A stretch of 64,000 nucleotides of DNA from Trichocoleus sp. FACHB-46 (lineage in GTDB: Bacteria; Cyanobacteriota; Cyanobacteriia; FACHB-46): contig NZ_JACJOD010000025.1 of the NCBI RefSeq assembly GCF_014695385.1, forward strand, positions 1-64,000. The letters run 5' to 3'. The notes beneath the pieces are model-generated. The model was given only the letters and a program-made list of their open reading frames with translations, had not been told where the DNA came from and ran no database searches. A program made the translations under genes and the position numbers. Positions 54,357 through 64,000 of this stretch are shown here, piece after piece (position 1 is the stretch's first letter; every line of letters starts with the position of its first letter).

Positions 54357-54722
54357 TCAGAAAACTTTCAGGACTCGAATAGCTTGTAGCAGAGCGGGCA
54401 CTGCCGAATCAGGCCAACTGCCTTCTCCCCGGCGTCCAGTTTGTAAAATGAAACGCAAGCTGTAGGTATGGGGATAACCTTCGGCTTCTAGCCACAAGAG
54501 ATCGCTTTCCGCTTCACAGCTAATCTTTTCTTCATCCATTAATTCTGTAGCCATGTGCTGCATGGTGCCAGCAAGCTGCTCCGTCAGGCGGCAGAGATCG
54601 TTTAATTCCGCTTCGGTTAACTCAATGGCCCAGTCTGTCCCACCGACTAGCCCTTGAAATTCTTTGGCATTAGGGTCCCAGCCCAGTCGCCAACCGGGTC
54701 CACTTTTGACTAATCGTTCCAT
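54357..54722 (-). CDS. DUF1818 family protein
   Basis: The 121-residue protein matches a cyanobacteria- and plastid-lineage family of unknown function. Recognisable parts are the start ERLVKSGPGWRLGWDP, the core EFQGLVGGTDWAIELTEAEL, and the end FILQTGRRGEGSWPDSAVP. No signal or membrane segment is present. It lies 50 bases upstream of the tRNA-Pro on the same strand. Function unknown. Confidence 0.88.
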   Translation of the reverse strand: MERLVKSGPGWRLGWDPNAKEFQGLVGGTDWAIELTEAELNDLCRLTEQLAGTMQHMATELMDEEKISCEAESDLLWLEAEGYPHTYSLRFILQTGRRGEGSWPDSAVPALLQAIRVLKVF

Positions 54723-54826
54723 TTAAATGCTGTGGTATTTGCCCAGAAACTAAGCCTAAAAAGTAAAGGTAGTTCAGCAGACGTACATCCACTCAACTAC
54801 CCGCTTAAATTAAATTGCATTAACTG

Positions 54827-55468
54827 CTAAGGCAAGAGCAACCGCGCATCTCCTGGCTTTGGTTGAGGGAGCCTTGGTGAAGTCGGAGTCCCTTGAGGCC
54901 GAGTTGAGCCTGATGGAACATTACTCGCTGGGTTCGGGTTGGGTTGAGCCGCTTGACTAGCCCGAGGACTAAACACATTAGTCAAAGCTTGAGCTAACGC
55001 ATTCCGTTGGACTCGATTTAAACGACCAATAGCTATGCGATCGCCTTCTAGGGGGTTAGTCTTTAAGGTGTCGTACCCTGGATACTGAGATTCCTGCATC
55101 AGGCTGTTGGCACCCAAGTAATCAGCCAAGGTTAGTTTCCAGTCCAAGCGGTATCCTGGGGGTCTCCCCTTCACATAAATGTGATAGCGAATTAAGCGTC
55201 GAACCAACGTGTTGTTGGGGTCTACCTTACCTGTTTCTGTGCTGGTGTACTGGTTTTCACGGGGCAAGTTAGGAATCTGCTTATAGACTTGCTGCCAAGC
55301 ATCATCAACTCTGACAACGCTTTGGGAGAAACCAGGGCTTTGAGAGAAAGCAGGGGCTGGATTGAGCAAGCTATGGTTGCCCAAACTCATTACCGCTGCG
55401 ATCGCAGTTAAGCCCGCGACACTTAGAACAGTGGCAATAAACTTTAGAACTCGATTTCGTCTTTTCAC
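54827..55468 (-). CDS. Unassigned membrane-anchored protein next to rpoZ
   Basis: The 213-residue protein starts at GTG 55468, overlapping the rpoZ stop as GTGA, so the two are translationally linked. An N-terminal hydrophobic anchor (about 8-30, [20 protein letters not shown]) is followed by a soluble region with [20 protein letters not shown] and [21 protein letters not shown], and a Pro-rich tail ([20 protein letters not shown]). I do not recognise a named domain. The linkage to the RNA polymerase omega gene is conserved in several cyanobacteria as far as I recall, but function is unknown. Confidence 0.78.
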   Translation of the reverse strand: MKRRNRVLKFIATVLSVAGLTAIAAVMSLGNHSLLNPAPAFSQSPGFSQSVVRVDDAWQQVYKQIPNLPRENQYTSTETGKVDPNNTLVRRLIRYHIYVKGRPPGYRLDWKLTLADYLGANSLMQESQYPGYDTLKTNPLEGDRIAIGRLNRVQRNALAQALTNVFSPRASQAAQPNPNPASNVPSGSTRPQGTPTSPRLPQPKPGDARLLLP

Positions 55469-55692
55469 TCGCCAATAATTTCTGGTTGAGTTAGCTCATC
55501 CGACATTTCCATGATCGCCCGTAACACGGGTTTCATCTTGGGGTCATCAATGCTGTCAAAATCTTCAAACCGACGACGCTTCGCCCGATTGGCAACTTGC
55601 ACAGTGATCCGATAACGATTAGAAGCGGCCCCAATCAAATCTTCAGCCCGTCGCATGATTTGGGTGGTATCGAATACAGAACGCTTGTGCAT
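55465..55692 (-). CDS. rpoZ: RNA polymerase omega subunit
   Basis: Omega assists assembly of the beta' subunit into RNA polymerase and influences sigma factor use in cyanobacteria. The 75-residue protein (ATG 55692, [19 protein letters not shown]) has the family core [22 protein letters not shown] and an acidic tail. A longer frame reaches 55716, but the family begins at 55692. The stop overlaps the start of the following membrane-protein gene. The gene is first in this small operon. Confidence 0.94.
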   Translation of the reverse strand: MHKRSVFDTTQIMRRAEDLIGAASNRYRITVQVANRAKRRRFEDFDSIDDPKMKPVLRAIMEMSDELTQPEIIGE

Positions 55693-55852
55693 AGAATTCT
55701 TAAGTTGGGAGAGCAATCTCTAGTCTATCAGGAGTCTCCCAGACGCTGTTTGATCCTTAAAAGTTGCGTTTATGTCTGCTTCTATAGATGCATCAAGATT
55801 TGCAAAGTTTTTGTTTGAATGATAAAGTCCGATTCAGCGTTCAGGCGATCGC

Positions 55853-56569
55853 ATGCGAACCCTTGAATCTCCTATTTCTCAGCAACAACGTGGGCTTGTC
55901 TTTAAGCATCACCCTCAGAAGATTGTCGCCCTGGGTGACAGCATTGTGTACGGATTTGGCGATCCAGCTGGGGGTGGTTGGGTAGAACGCCTACGCCGCA
56001 GTTGGATGCTCCCGGATAGCCCAGGTCATGTACTTTATAACCTTGGTGTGCGGGGCGATGGAGTCCAGCAAATAACCCAACGGTTAGACGGTGAGTTTCG
56101 CCATCGCGGGGAGCTACGAAACCGCGTTCCAGATTTAATTATTCTCTCTGTCGGAGTAAACGATTCTGCCCGCTTGGGGCGACCTACGGGACGTAACTTT
56201 ACCGATTTTGAGCTATTCCAAACTGAGATTAGCAATTTGCTAGACCAAGCAAAGCAGTTGTGCCCAGTTTTATTTGTTGGCATGGTGCCAATCGATGAAG
56301 CCAAGATGCCATTCCTAGACTGCTTCTATTACAGCCAGAGCGAGCAAGTGCGCTACAAAGAAGTGACTCGATTGGCCTGTGCAGAGCGCCAAATCCACTA
56401 TCTGGACGTTTTTCAGCATTGGCTAGATCGGGGTGAAGACTGGTGGCGATCGCGCCTGTGCGAGGATGGCCTTCACCCCAATGTAGCGGGATATCAATCG
56501 CTGCTAGAGGATGTGTTGAATTGGCCCGCAATGGCTCAGTGGGCAGGGCAACCGCTAGCGACAGCCTAG
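55853..56569 (+). CDS. SGNH/GDSL-type esterase-lipase
   Basis: The 238-residue protein has the SGNH hydrolase blocks: block [13 protein letters not shown] (nucleophile Ser), block II Gly in NLGVRGDG, block III Asn in [11 protein letters not shown], and block [14 protein letters not shown], which supplies the Asp and His. It has no signal peptide, so it is probably cytoplasmic. The usual substrates are esters of lipids or sugars; the true one here is unknown. The 3' end overlaps the convergent pentapeptide gene by 15 bases. ATG 55853 overlaps a HIP1 octamer and has no strong ribosome-binding site. Confidence 0.9.
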   Translation: MRTLESPISQQQRGLVFKHHPQKIVALGDSIVYGFGDPAGGGWVERLRRSWMLPDSPGHVLYNLGVRGDGVQQITQRLDGEFRHRGELRNRVPDLIILSVGVNDSARLGRPTGRNFTDFELFQTEISNLLDQAKQLCPVLFVGMVPIDEAKMPFLDCFYYSQSEQVRYKEVTRLACAERQIHYLDVFQHWLDRGEDWWRSRLCEDGLHPNVAGYQSLLEDVLNWPAMAQWAGQPLATA

Positions 56570-57085
56570 GCTATCGCGCGTCGCTACTCCCGTGACTGGG
56601 TTGACTCCTTCAGCTCGTTTGCAGAGCTGGGCAATCTCGTAGCGATCGAGAATGGCATCGGTGAAATCTGCCCCAGTGATAGTCGCACCTTCAAAACTGG
56701 TACGGGTCATAGTTGCTTCTTGGAAAATCGCATTGGAAAGATCCGCTCCTTGCAAAAAGACGCGATCGACCAAGGCTCCAGTGAAGTTAACGCCACTTAA
56801 GTTGGCATTGAGCAGCACGCCTTTTGTCATGATGGCGTTAGTTAAATCGGCTCCCTGAAAATTAATCTCTCGCATTTCCGCAGCGACAAAAGTTCTGCCA
56901 ACTAAGTTGGCATGGGAAAAGTCTTGGTTGTTTAAGTTGGCGTTGTTGTAGTTGACGGTATCAACCTGAGCCCAAGCGGGAGTCGCCCACAGGATGATCC
57001 ATAGCCATGCCAAGCACAGCAGCAGAATGATGCCTAGACAACGCTGCAAAATAGGTTGAATCGCTTTCACAAGGAAGAATTGCAT
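56555..57085 (-). CDS. Exported pentapeptide repeat protein, 176 aa
   Basis: An N-terminal signal peptide ([18 protein letters not shown], cleavage near ATPAWAQ) is followed by about 15 pentapeptides ([40 protein letters not shown] and so on), then a short C-terminus with [21 protein letters not shown], two cysteines that could pair. The signal suggests a thylakoid-lumen or periplasmic location, as in other small exported pentapeptide proteins of cyanobacteria. Its role is unknown. The gene is convergent with the SGNH gene. Confidence 0.87.
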   Translation of the reverse strand: MQFFLVKAIQPILQRCLGIILLLCLAWLWIILWATPAWAQVDTVNYNNANLNNQDFSHANLVGRTFVAAEMREINFQGADLTNAIMTKGVLLNANLSGVNFTGALVDRVFLQGADLSNAIFQEATMTRTSFEGATITGADFTDAILDRYEIAQLCKRAEGVNPVTGVATRDSLGCR

Positions 57086-57272
57086 CGGTACTTCATCAGG
57101 TTTCTCAATAGCATCTTAAACCCCTGCCTTGACTGTCTACCCCTTCGAGAGAATGACCTAGATCGCTAGACAGGAAGTTTGACTAGTTTTAGGGTGCTGG
57201 CTGTAGGGCACTGGTTTTAGAGCAACAGCTATAAAGCTGGCAAACATGAAGCGGGCAAACTGATTTTATGTT

Positions 57273-57953
57273 TCACGCCTGAGGAGGCATCTGGCCTGAG
57301 GCTTGTAGGAGTTGCCAAGCTTGGTCTACTGCTTGAACTGAAAAGCCAGCTTCGACTAACAAGTGCCGAGCTTCATCCACGGTGGCTGACTGAAGGCTCG
57401 GAAGCTGGGTTACATCATAGGTATCCGGTTGCGATCTCGCTATGTCTTCCGCCCAAGTTTTCAGCTCTACTAGGTTGGGTGATGCGATCGCAGTATTCGA
57501 CTCTGCCTCAACGGTTTCAGAACTGATTTGCTTGGTGGTGAGAAGCGCCAAGAGACAGTACAAAACTTCTGCTTGTAATGAGGTGAGAGCAACAGGTGTT
57601 GCTAATGTAGCGGGTTCAGAAGTAATAGCGGGCACAACTGATGCTCCCTCTGTGGCACTCTGGACGGGCTGATTGGAGGGATGAATGATTAGCGTTGGAC
57701 TTGCTGGTACTTTGCGGGTTGCTAGCCCAGCCACAAAAGCTCCCAAAACTGCCCCAGTCCAGAGGCCTGTGAGACTACCCCGCCACACAGCTCCAGGAGC
57801 ACCTGCTGCTTGACAAACAAGTTTAGGTCCCCAAAATTGAGTTTCACAGGTTCGGTTCTGTGTAGCCAGACTAAGCTGCCCTCCCATACACGCACCAAAA
57901 ATGCCGGACGTTAGAGCAGAAAACGTGCAAATTAGGGTACGTCTAGGAGACAT
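57273..57953 (-). CDS. Unassigned membrane protein, 226 aa
   Basis: Two N-terminal hydrophobic segments (about 8-24, ICTFSALTSGIFGACMG, and about 58-82, GSLTGLWTGAVLGAFVAGLA) flank a short loop with cysteines. A Pro/Ser/Thr-rich linker follows, and then a C-terminal helical segment (SLQAEVLYCLLALLTT, DEARHLLVEAGFSVQAVDQAWQLL). I do not recognise the family. The cytoplasmic helical domain may be an interaction module. Confidence 0.65.
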   Translation of the reverse strand: MSPRRTLICTFSALTSGIFGACMGGQLSLATQNRTCETQFWGPKLVCQAAGAPGAVWRGSLTGLWTGAVLGAFVAGLATRKVPASPTLIIHPSNQPVQSATEGASVVPAITSEPATLATPVALTSLQAEVLYCLLALLTTKQISSETVEAESNTAIASPNLVELKTWAEDIARSQPDTYDVTQLPSLQSATVDEARHLLVEAGFSVQAVDQAWQLLQASGQMPPQA

Positions 57954-58036
57954 CAGCGCCTCTTACAAGACTACTGGATGGGCTAATTAAGCTGACTTAG
58001 GTTTTATTCTAAGCCAGCTTGCTAGTTCAACCTAGA

Positions 58037-61000
58037 TCAGCCTGTGTTCCGCATGCCCGCAGCAATACCGTTGATAGTTAGTAGAGCACCGCGTAGCAGT
58101 TCTCCTTTGCTATAGCGAGAGCGGATGATGGCCGTGGTGGAGCTAGTACGATGCTGACGCAGACGCTTGAGCAGGGACACTTGCAAGAAGCCAAGGGGAA
58201 CAATCGTGCCGTTGCGGAGCTGCACCGATCGCTGTAGCTCTGGATCGCCATCGAGTAAGCGCTTATGACCTGTGATAGTCAGGACCAAATCTCGCGTTAG
58301 GTGGTATTCCTTGGCGATCTGTTCGTACAAAGTTTCGAATCGGGCTCGGTCCTCTGGTTCTGACAGCTCTCCTACATAGTGATGAGCAATTTGTAGGTCC
58401 ACTTTGGCCAAGGTCATTTCCACCTTAGAAATCACCATCTTGAAGAAGGGCCACTTGTAGTAGAAGTAGCGCAACAGCTTGAGATGTTCTTCTGGCTCTT
58501 CTTGTAAAAACTGCTCTAAAGCAGTACCCACGCCATACCAAGATGGAACTAGGAAACGGCTTTGGGTCCAGCTAAATACCCAAGGAATGGCCCGCAAACT
58601 GCCCAAATCTTTTTTGCCGCCCCGTCGCGCCGGACGAGAGCTGATTTGGAGTTGACTAATTTCTTCAATGGGAGTGACTTGGTGGAAGAAGTCAACAAAG
58701 TCAGCCTGCTCGTAAATCAAGGCGCGATAGTGAATCCGCGATCGCCGAGACAGTTCCTCCATAATCTCGTTCCAGGGTTCAATGTCATCAAACCCATTAC
58801 GGAGCAGGCTAGTTTGAATCACCGCAGTAGTGACGGTTTCCAAGTTGAAGAGCGCCAGTTCTGGCAAAGAATACTTAGAAGCTAAGACTTCTCCTTGTTC
58901 GGTAATCTTGATTCGACCATTCACGCTGCGACCAGGCTGCGCCAGAATTGCCTCGTAAGCAGGGCCACCACCCCGACCGACCGAACCACCCCGACCGTGG
59001 AAAATCCGCAAATGAATTCCGTAAGTTTCAGCGATCTGCTGCAACGCTTGCTGAGCTTTATGAATTTCCCAGTTGCTGCTGAGGAAGCCAGAGTCTTTGT
59101 TGCTGTCGGAGTAGCCCAGCATGACTTCTTGCAGCATCGGGTGCATCCCGTCTGGGTTAGCCGCTGCTACGTGGCCCCCTGCTAGAAAAGCCCGATACAG
59201 AGGCAGTTCAAACAAATCCAACATCACCGAGGGAGCTTGCTTCAAGTCTTCCACGGTTTCAAACAAGGGAACTACTTGAAGGGTGCCAACACCAGTCGCT
59301 GGATCATAAAGTCCTGCTTCTTTAGCCAAGAGCAATACTGCCAGCAGGTCACTAACGTTGTGACTCATGCTAATGACGTAGGTTTGACAAATTTCCGGGC
59401 CAAACTCCTGCTGCAATTTCCGCACCACGCGGAAGGTTTCAATAATCTCGCAGGTTTTTTCGGAGAAGGGCAACTCGGCGGGAATCAGCGGTCGTCTAGT
59501 CTGCAACTCAGTCGCGAGCCAAAGCGATCGCTGAGCTTCCGACATCTCGTTGTAAGACTTGGGCAGAATTTGCAAATATTCTGCGACTTCATTAAACACA
59601 TCCGAGTGGCGTGAGCTTTCTTGGCGGATATCCAGGTGGGCTAAGTTAAAGCCGTAAATTTCCACCTGACAAATCAAATTCTCTAGCTCGCGGCAGCTCA
59701 GACCAGTCGCAGTCAAGTTGCGGTGAATTAATTGCAGTTCTGCTAAAAACTCGGCTCCAGAGCGATAGGTATTTGCAGGCTGGCTCTCTAAGATTTCGTT
59801 TTGCAGGTAATCCCCTGTCTGCAAGCGGGAGTTCCGGGCCTGAGTATTTTCCAAGCGCTGAAGTACATAAGCCAGCTTGAGCCGATAGGGTTCTTGCCGA
59901 TAGCGGATCGCCAATCGGTCATAGACATCGGGCAGTTGCATCTGGTCCTGCTCTAGGGATTCCAGCAGGTCGGGTAAAACATCGCACCAATGCAGCGAGA
60001 GGCTGAGTAAGTTGGTCAGCCGCCGCACCGACTGGAGGTACTTCTCCAAAACTAGGTTGCGCTGATAACAAGCAGTTTGCCAAGTAATCTGAGGTGTAAC
60101 GGATGGGTTGCCATCGCGGTCTGATCCGACCCAAGAGCCAAACTTGCAAAAACTGTGTTGGGGTGGACGCAGGTGGGGGAATGAAGTATCAAGGGCGCGT
60201 TTGAAGCGTTGATAGAGCTGAGGGATGACATCAAACAACACTTCTTGGAAGTAGTGCAACGTATAGTCCACTTCATCCAAAACTGTGGGCTTAAACTGGT
60301 GCAACTCGTCGGTACGCCACCAGAGGCGAATTTCCTCAGTGAGTTGTTCTCGTAGCGCCTCTAGTTCCCAAGAAGACACTAAGTTGGCTGCATTACCCGC
60401 TTCTTCAATCCGATCGAGCTGGCGCAGAATTTTGGCAATCCGTCGCTGTTTATCCCGAATGGTATGGCGAACAATCTCTGTGGGGTGTGCGGTGAAGACA
60501 AGGCGCACATCTAGCTGATCAATTAATCTTTGAATATGCTGTGGTGGCACATTCAGTTCTCGCAGCTTGGGAAATAGCCCGTGAAATGTCCCCATCTCCC
60601 GGCGAGGTGGATTTGCTTCTTGCAAGCTCTTTTCTAAAAGATTGGCTTGTAAATCTAGTTGTGGCTCGGCAGCAGGCTGATCGAGGGGTTCGCCCATCAG
60701 GGAGGCGATTAAATCTTGGGAGCGATCGCCATTCTGCGCTCCACCGCCTTCGTAAGCGGCTCGATACTGTTGCTGCTGTCCTCGCTGCTCGTAGTGCTGC
60801 TCAACAATGTTGATTAATTGAAAGTACAGCGCGAAAGCCCGAGCGGCTCGAATCGCTTCGTTAAGGTCGAGCTTTTCGATTACTTTTAAGACTTCTGGCT
60901 CTAAGGCATTGGCGGCTTGTCCTTCTGGTGAGCACATGGCTCGCAGTTGATTTAACAAGTCCACCAACTCTTGGCCGCATTCCTGCTGCAACACTGATTC

Positions 61001-61165
61001 CCACAAGTCTTCCACGACCTTTAAGCGTTCGCGGAGGGGAAATGCCGTTTTTTGATGCGGAAACAGCTCTGAGGTAGCGCTCACAGCCATTGTTTGTGAT
61101 GCCTCTGGTGCTGACATGGCTACAGAGCTGTAGGCATCATCTGACGAATGGAAGGTTGAACTCAT
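58037..61165 (-). CDS. ppc: Phosphoenolpyruvate carboxylase
   Basis: PEPC adds bicarbonate to phosphoenolpyruvate to make oxaloacetate, an anaplerotic step that supplies carbon for nitrogen assimilation. The 1042-residue protein has the catalytic His in [16 protein letters not shown] (about residue 226), the Arg/Gly loops [16 protein letters not shown] and [14 protein letters not shown], and the C-terminus [12 protein letters not shown]. The first 45 residues are a Ser/Ala-rich extension, longer than in plant enzymes and common in cyanobacteria. No phosphorylation-type N-terminal motif is apparent. The gene is flanked by small genes on the same strand. Confidence 0.97.
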   Translation of the reverse strand: MSSTFHSSDDAYSSVAMSAPEASQTMAVSATSELFPHQKTAFPLRERLKVVEDLWESVLQQECGQELVDLLNQLRAMCSPEGQAANALEPEVLKVIEKLDLNEAIRAARAFALYFQLINIVEQHYEQRGQQQQYRAAYEGGGAQNGDRSQDLIASLMGEPLDQPAAEPQLDLQANLLEKSLQEANPPRREMGTFHGLFPKLRELNVPPQHIQRLIDQLDVRLVFTAHPTEIVRHTIRDKQRRIAKILRQLDRIEEAGNAANLVSSWELEALREQLTEEIRLWWRTDELHQFKPTVLDEVDYTLHYFQEVLFDVIPQLYQRFKRALDTSFPHLRPPQHSFCKFGSWVGSDRDGNPSVTPQITWQTACYQRNLVLEKYLQSVRRLTNLLSLSLHWCDVLPDLLESLEQDQMQLPDVYDRLAIRYRQEPYRLKLAYVLQRLENTQARNSRLQTGDYLQNEILESQPANTYRSGAEFLAELQLIHRNLTATGLSCRELENLICQVEIYGFNLAHLDIRQESSRHSDVFNEVAEYLQILPKSYNEMSEAQRSLWLATELQTRRPLIPAELPFSEKTCEIIETFRVVRKLQQEFGPEICQTYVISMSHNVSDLLAVLLLAKEAGLYDPATGVGTLQVVPLFETVEDLKQAPSVMLDLFELPLYRAFLAGGHVAAANPDGMHPMLQEVMLGYSDSNKDSGFLSSNWEIHKAQQALQQIAETYGIHLRIFHGRGGSVGRGGGPAYEAILAQPGRSVNGRIKITEQGEVLASKYSLPELALFNLETVTTAVIQTSLLRNGFDDIEPWNEIMEELSRRSRIHYRALIYEQADFVDFFHQVTPIEEISQLQISSRPARRGGKKDLGSLRAIPWVFSWTQSRFLVPSWYGVGTALEQFLQEEPEEHLKLLRYFYYKWPFFKMVISKVEMTLAKVDLQIAHHYVGELSEPEDRARFETLYEQIAKEYHLTRDLVLTITGHKRLLDGDPELQRSVQLRNGTIVPLGFLQVSLLKRLRQHRTSSTTAIIRSRYSKGELLRGALLTINGIAAGMRNTG

Positions 61166-61471
61166 AGAGTCTGTTCCAGCCCAGTGAAAATACTCAACAA
61201 TTTTATGGGTTAAGCTCTAATTTTGGGGGGTTTTAGCGTCAATAAAGCCTGACTCTGTCCCAATTCGTCGCTTAGTTAGGTCAATTCTGGAATCTACACC
61301 TCGTAACTTCTGAGGCAGTTCGCAAAAACAACGTCAGAAATTAACTAAGACCCGGTTCAGAAGTATTTGAGATTTAGTCTCAAGTGATGATTGAGACCAG
61401 CCTCAGGCAGTACAACTGGGGCAAATTAGATTCAGAGCTAGAAAATAGTAGCAAATTCGAGTGACTTAAAG
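61166..61471. other. 306-base gap upstream of ppc
   Basis: This stretch lies between ppc and the small gene upstream of it. No gene is seen; it should contain the ppc promoter, but no convincing pair of boxes was recognised. Moderately AT-rich. Confidence 0.4.
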
Positions 61472-61693
61472 TTACTCGGAAATTTCGGAGTTAGAAGTAT
61501 GAGTGACCGGAAAGTCTATATTAGGTAGGCGATCGCCCCTAAATAGTTCTTCACTCATCTGCCCCAACTCTTGCACACACTCTGCTAAGGCTTTACCGCT
61601 TAACAAGAATGCAAGCAAAGGAACGGTAGCTAGACTAAGCCAAGGGCTGGATTTGGATTGATCCGGGTTAGGTCGCTTTGAAGTGGATGGCAT
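61472..61693 (-). CDS. Small membrane-anchored protein, 73 aa
   Basis: I do not recognise the family. One hydrophobic helix (about 19-37, WLSLATVPLLAFLLSGKAL) is followed by a short acidic tail that includes ECVQELGQMSEELFRGD. It may be a single-pass protein or a signal-peptide-bearing product. It precedes ppc on the same strand, with a 306-base gap. Confidence 0.55.
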   Translation of the reverse strand: MPSTSKRPNPDQSKSSPWLSLATVPLLAFLLSGKALAECVQELGQMSEELFRGDRLPNIDFPVTHTSNSEISE

Positions 61694-62060
61694 AGCAAGG
61701 CCTACAGACTGCTAATCAAGCGTTTAGTTGGAAAATTGTCAGGTTGAGGCGGCTTAATAGTCTTCTTACTCGTCTTAGCTAGCATGTGCTACGCTGCGTC
61801 AAAGCTCACCCTGTTGTAGTCAGGCTAGACAACCAGTTGTAAAGCTTTCTACCGATCCTCAGTCATTTGGGGAGCTTAATATTGCTTGGTAATCGTAGAC
61901 TAAGCTGTATTTGCACAGCGTCTCAGGATGAGATAGTCTTCGTCAGTATAGCGTTTCTGGGAGCGATCGCATCTGTCTGAGGGGTGTAACGAAGCCAGGG
62001 TGTGCTATTCGTAAAGGGCGAGCTTGCTCAGGTGAATCAATCCAACGGGTTGGGGCTTTG
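61694..62060. other. 367-base divergent intergenic region
   Basis: No gene was identified. It contains one HIP1 octamer (61963-61970) and no obvious repeat or hairpin. Confidence 0.4.
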
Positions 62061-64000
62061 ATGTTGAATGTAAATGAACGGGCTTCAGGTCGTCAGGCCG
62101 TCATAACACAGTGGGTTGTCCGAGCGATTAATCTGCAAGGAGTGCAGGTTCAAGTTAGGTTTCGGGGCAATCTCGTACATGTTTTATGTGAAGGGCACCA
62201 GGCTCCCGACTCAGTAGTGGTAATGAGTCGCGTGGTGGAGGCACTTTCACAAGCAGATTTAGCGGCCTTGCTACCCCCCGACCCCCATCCGATTTACCAG
62301 ATTTTTCTCTATGGTCGTGGCTTTAGCAGCGATCGCCCCAGTTGGTCAGAGCCAATTTACCTCAATCAGCTTGATCGGCATTTAGAACAGCTTAAGCATC
62401 TACAACCCCCGCCTCCTGACCTCTCTAGCTTTACCTTACGACAACCCCCTATCCGCTCCCGCTTCAATTCAACTACGTCTGACTCAACTACGACGGCAGT
62501 TAAGGCGGGTCTAACTACTCAAAAATCTAATAGACCTCCAGGCTCGCCAGCCACAGCAACTCAACCCAAAGCTCCAGCCCCCTCCGCGCCTCCTCAGTCC
62601 ACCTCGGCAGCGGGCACAGCCCTCCTAGTTCCCAATCGTACTTTAGCTAAGCAAGGTCGCCCTGATGCGATCGCTCGCTATTTGAGTGAAACCTTGGGGG
62701 CAATGGGAGTTGCCGTTGAAGTGACAGCTAAGGCCATTCCCTGTACGCCTGATGCGGCTACAGACAGCCAGCACCGCAACCAGCGACTTTGGATTATTTG
62801 TGAAGCACCATATAGCCCTGATCCAGCGTCTCTGGCAGAGCCGATCGCGCAGAAGCTTCGAGGCTTGGAGCTGGATAGTTTTCGCGATGCTTTAGTTTTT
62901 AGCCAAGTCAGTGGCGAGCCGCGGCCAGATTGGCGATTGCAGGTTGACCTAACTCCGCCTGACGAAATGCTGAAGGAGTGGGCGCGTTGGGGGGATGTGC
63001 AAGCGATCGCCCGCCTGCTGAATTGTCCCCTGGTTGCCGATCAAGTTGAAGTGGTGGCCGAGTTAAAAGAATCTACGCTGCATTTACTCTGTAGTCTCAA
63101 AAGTGCCAAACCTTCCTCTTCACCTAATTCATCGGCAGCGCCAGCGAGTGGAGCACCGAGCCAAGCAACGGTTATCCCCACCATTTCAACGTTACTAGAA
63201 GCCCTAGCCCCACAAGGGATTCACGCTGCTACTCTCTACGGTCAGGTGGCGGGTCAGGAAGCGCCTGCTTGGGTAGACTGGCTCAACTTGCCTGCGGCTC
63301 AACATGGCGCTTTGGCGGAGTCAGCACTGGGATTGGCGCAACAAGGCGATCGCCCCGCCTTACAGTTCTTGCTGAGTCGCCTGCTGAACCCTAACCTCGA
63401 TTGGCGCTTAGCAACTGGAGGGGTACGCATTCAAGTCCTAGATCGAGAGGATTTGTTGCACATCATGAGCGATGCGCCCGTTTGCCCCAAACAAAAGCAG
63501 GTGGGGCCAGCCGTCGCTAAATTTGTGCGGCAACTCCAGATTCCGAATGTGTCGGGAATTCGAGTTTATGGTCGTCGGGCGGGTCAAAAGCGCCCCTTGT
63601 GGAGTTATGGTGCTGACTTTGCGACTCGCGATCGCCTCGTGCCAGAGGCAACCCCAGAGTTTGCCGCTTCTGATGCCTATGTCAATGAGTTATTGACCCA
63701 ACCGAATGAAATTGGTCTCCGCCCAGAACTAACGTCCGAAGCTTTACAAGCAGCCCTGAGCCAAACGACCCAGCGAGTGACTCACAGGCTGCAACAACTT
63801 TTGCTGCGATCGCAGTTGTTCTTGCCTAGCGACCAACCTTTGGGGCAACAAGCAGGCTACAAAGGCGCAGCAGTCGCTGTCGTTTGGGGCACCTTAGGAC
63901 TGCTGTTAACCCTGCAAGCAGACTGGGTTTTGGGTCAAATTCTCCAAGTCAGAACTAATGTAGCTTCGGTAGATGCTCGGCCCAAAACTGCGTCAACGAA
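62061..64000 (+). CDS. Large cyanobacterial protein (possible DUF1574 family), 3' end beyond window
   Basis: The frame is open from the ATG at 62061 to the right edge (646 codons and part of another). The protein begins MLNVNERASGRQAVITQWVV. At least three similar strand-helix modules are visible, each with a segment of the VxVQVRF / GVAVEV / GVRIQV type. They are separated by Ala/Pro/Ser-rich linkers such as the one near residues 165-190. A hydrophobic segment lies near residue 595-625 (AAVAVVWGTLGLLLTLQ). The architecture and the YQIFLYGRGFSSDRPSW motif remind me of a cyanobacterial family annotated DUF1574, but I am not sure. Function unknown; the end of the gene is not visible. Confidence 0.75.
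   Translation, partial: MLNVNERASGRQAVITQWVVRAINLQGVQVQVRFRGNLVHVLCEGHQAPDSVVVMSRVVEALSQADLAALLPPDPHPIYQIFLYGRGFSSDRPSWSEPIYLNQLDRHLEQLKHLQPPPPDLSSFTLRQPPIRSRFNSTTSDSTTTAVKAGLTTQKSNRPPGSPATATQPKAPAPSAPPQSTSAAGTALLVPNRTLAKQGRPDAIARYLSETLGAMGVAVEVTAKAIPCTPDAATDSQHRNQRLWIICEAPYSPDPASLAEPIAQKLRGLELDSFRDALVFSQVSGEPRPDWRLQVDLTPPDEMLKEWARWGDVQAIARLLNCPLVADQVEVVAELKESTLHLLCSLKSAKPSSSPNSSAAPASGAPSQATVIPTISTLLEALAPQGIHAATLYGQVAGQEAPAWVDWLNLPAAQHGALAESALGLAQQGDRPALQFLLSRLLNPNLDWRLATGGVRIQVLDREDLLHIMSDAPVCPKQKQVGPAVAKFVRQLQIPNVSGIRVYGRRAGQKRPLWSYGADFATRDRLVPEATPEFAASDAYVNELLTQPNEIGLRPELTSEALQAALSQTTQRVTHRLQQLLLRSQLFLPSDQPLGQQAGYKGAAVAVVWGTLGLLLTLQADWVLGQILQVRTNVASVDARPKTAST

Overview
The window comes from a cyanobacterial chromosome. 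It starts inside psbA (photosystem II D1) and also carries a plant-type ferredoxin, ferredoxin-type glutamate synthase, a fused pantothenate synthetase/cytidylate kinase, biliverdin reductase, AgrE/ArgZ arginine dihydrolase and a DUF1818 protein. The octamer GCGATCGC (HIP1) recurs through coding and intergenic DNA, as is typical of many cyanobacteria. The mix of families fits a filamentous Leptolyngbya-like lineage, but sequence reading alone cannot fix the genus.

Layout. 0-5 kb: psbA (partial), an unassigned protein, a LuxR-type regulator, cofG and a LON-domain protein. 5-10.3 kb: the str operon on the minus strand (rpsL-rpsG-fusA-tuf-rpsJ), with a strong promoter in front of rpsL and an intrinsic-terminator-like hairpin between tuf and rpsJ. 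10.4-13.5 kb: an A-type Fe-S carrier, a cupin and a phosphodiester glycosidase. 13.5-19.1 kb: an 800-base leader region and the glutamate synthase gene. 19.2-21.3 kb: an accessory patch holding a broken Phd/PIN toxin-antitoxin pair, an AT-rich unknown gene and a frameshifted Uma2 gene. 21.4-26.7 kb: panC/cmk, rlpA, purM, a small unknown gene and an alkyltransferase-like protein. 26.9-33.9 kb: AgrE, then an apparent phosphate-starvation group (a secreted metallophosphatase and two Tat-exported PhoX-like proteins), each gene preceded by 8-mers repeating with an 11-base period that resemble cyanobacterial PHO boxes. 33.9-39.3 kb: a cell-wall amidase and a 1095-residue repeat protein. 39.4-45.1 kb: a pentapeptide protein, membrane and lipoproteins, a phosphatase, a GT2 glycosyltransferase and bvdR. 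45.6-50.4 kb: petF, a SpoIID protein, and an oxidative/iron-stress group made of sulfiredoxin, Dps, an HTH-GrpE fusion and a second Dps. 50.7-64 kb: a response regulator, small membrane proteins, pentapeptide proteins, tRNA-Pro, rpoZ, a GDSL esterase, PEP carboxylase and a partial cyanobacterial protein running off the right end.

How the parts fit. Most of the window is core metabolism: translation, photosynthesis, carbon entry by PEP carboxylase, and nitrogen flow through glutamate synthase and AgrE. The clearest candidates for locally organised, less described biology are the srx-dps-HTH/GrpE-dps cluster, which has duplicated 11-base repeats over the first dps promoter, and the phosphatase group with its periodic boxes. 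No CRISPR array, prophage or intact insertion sequence was seen.
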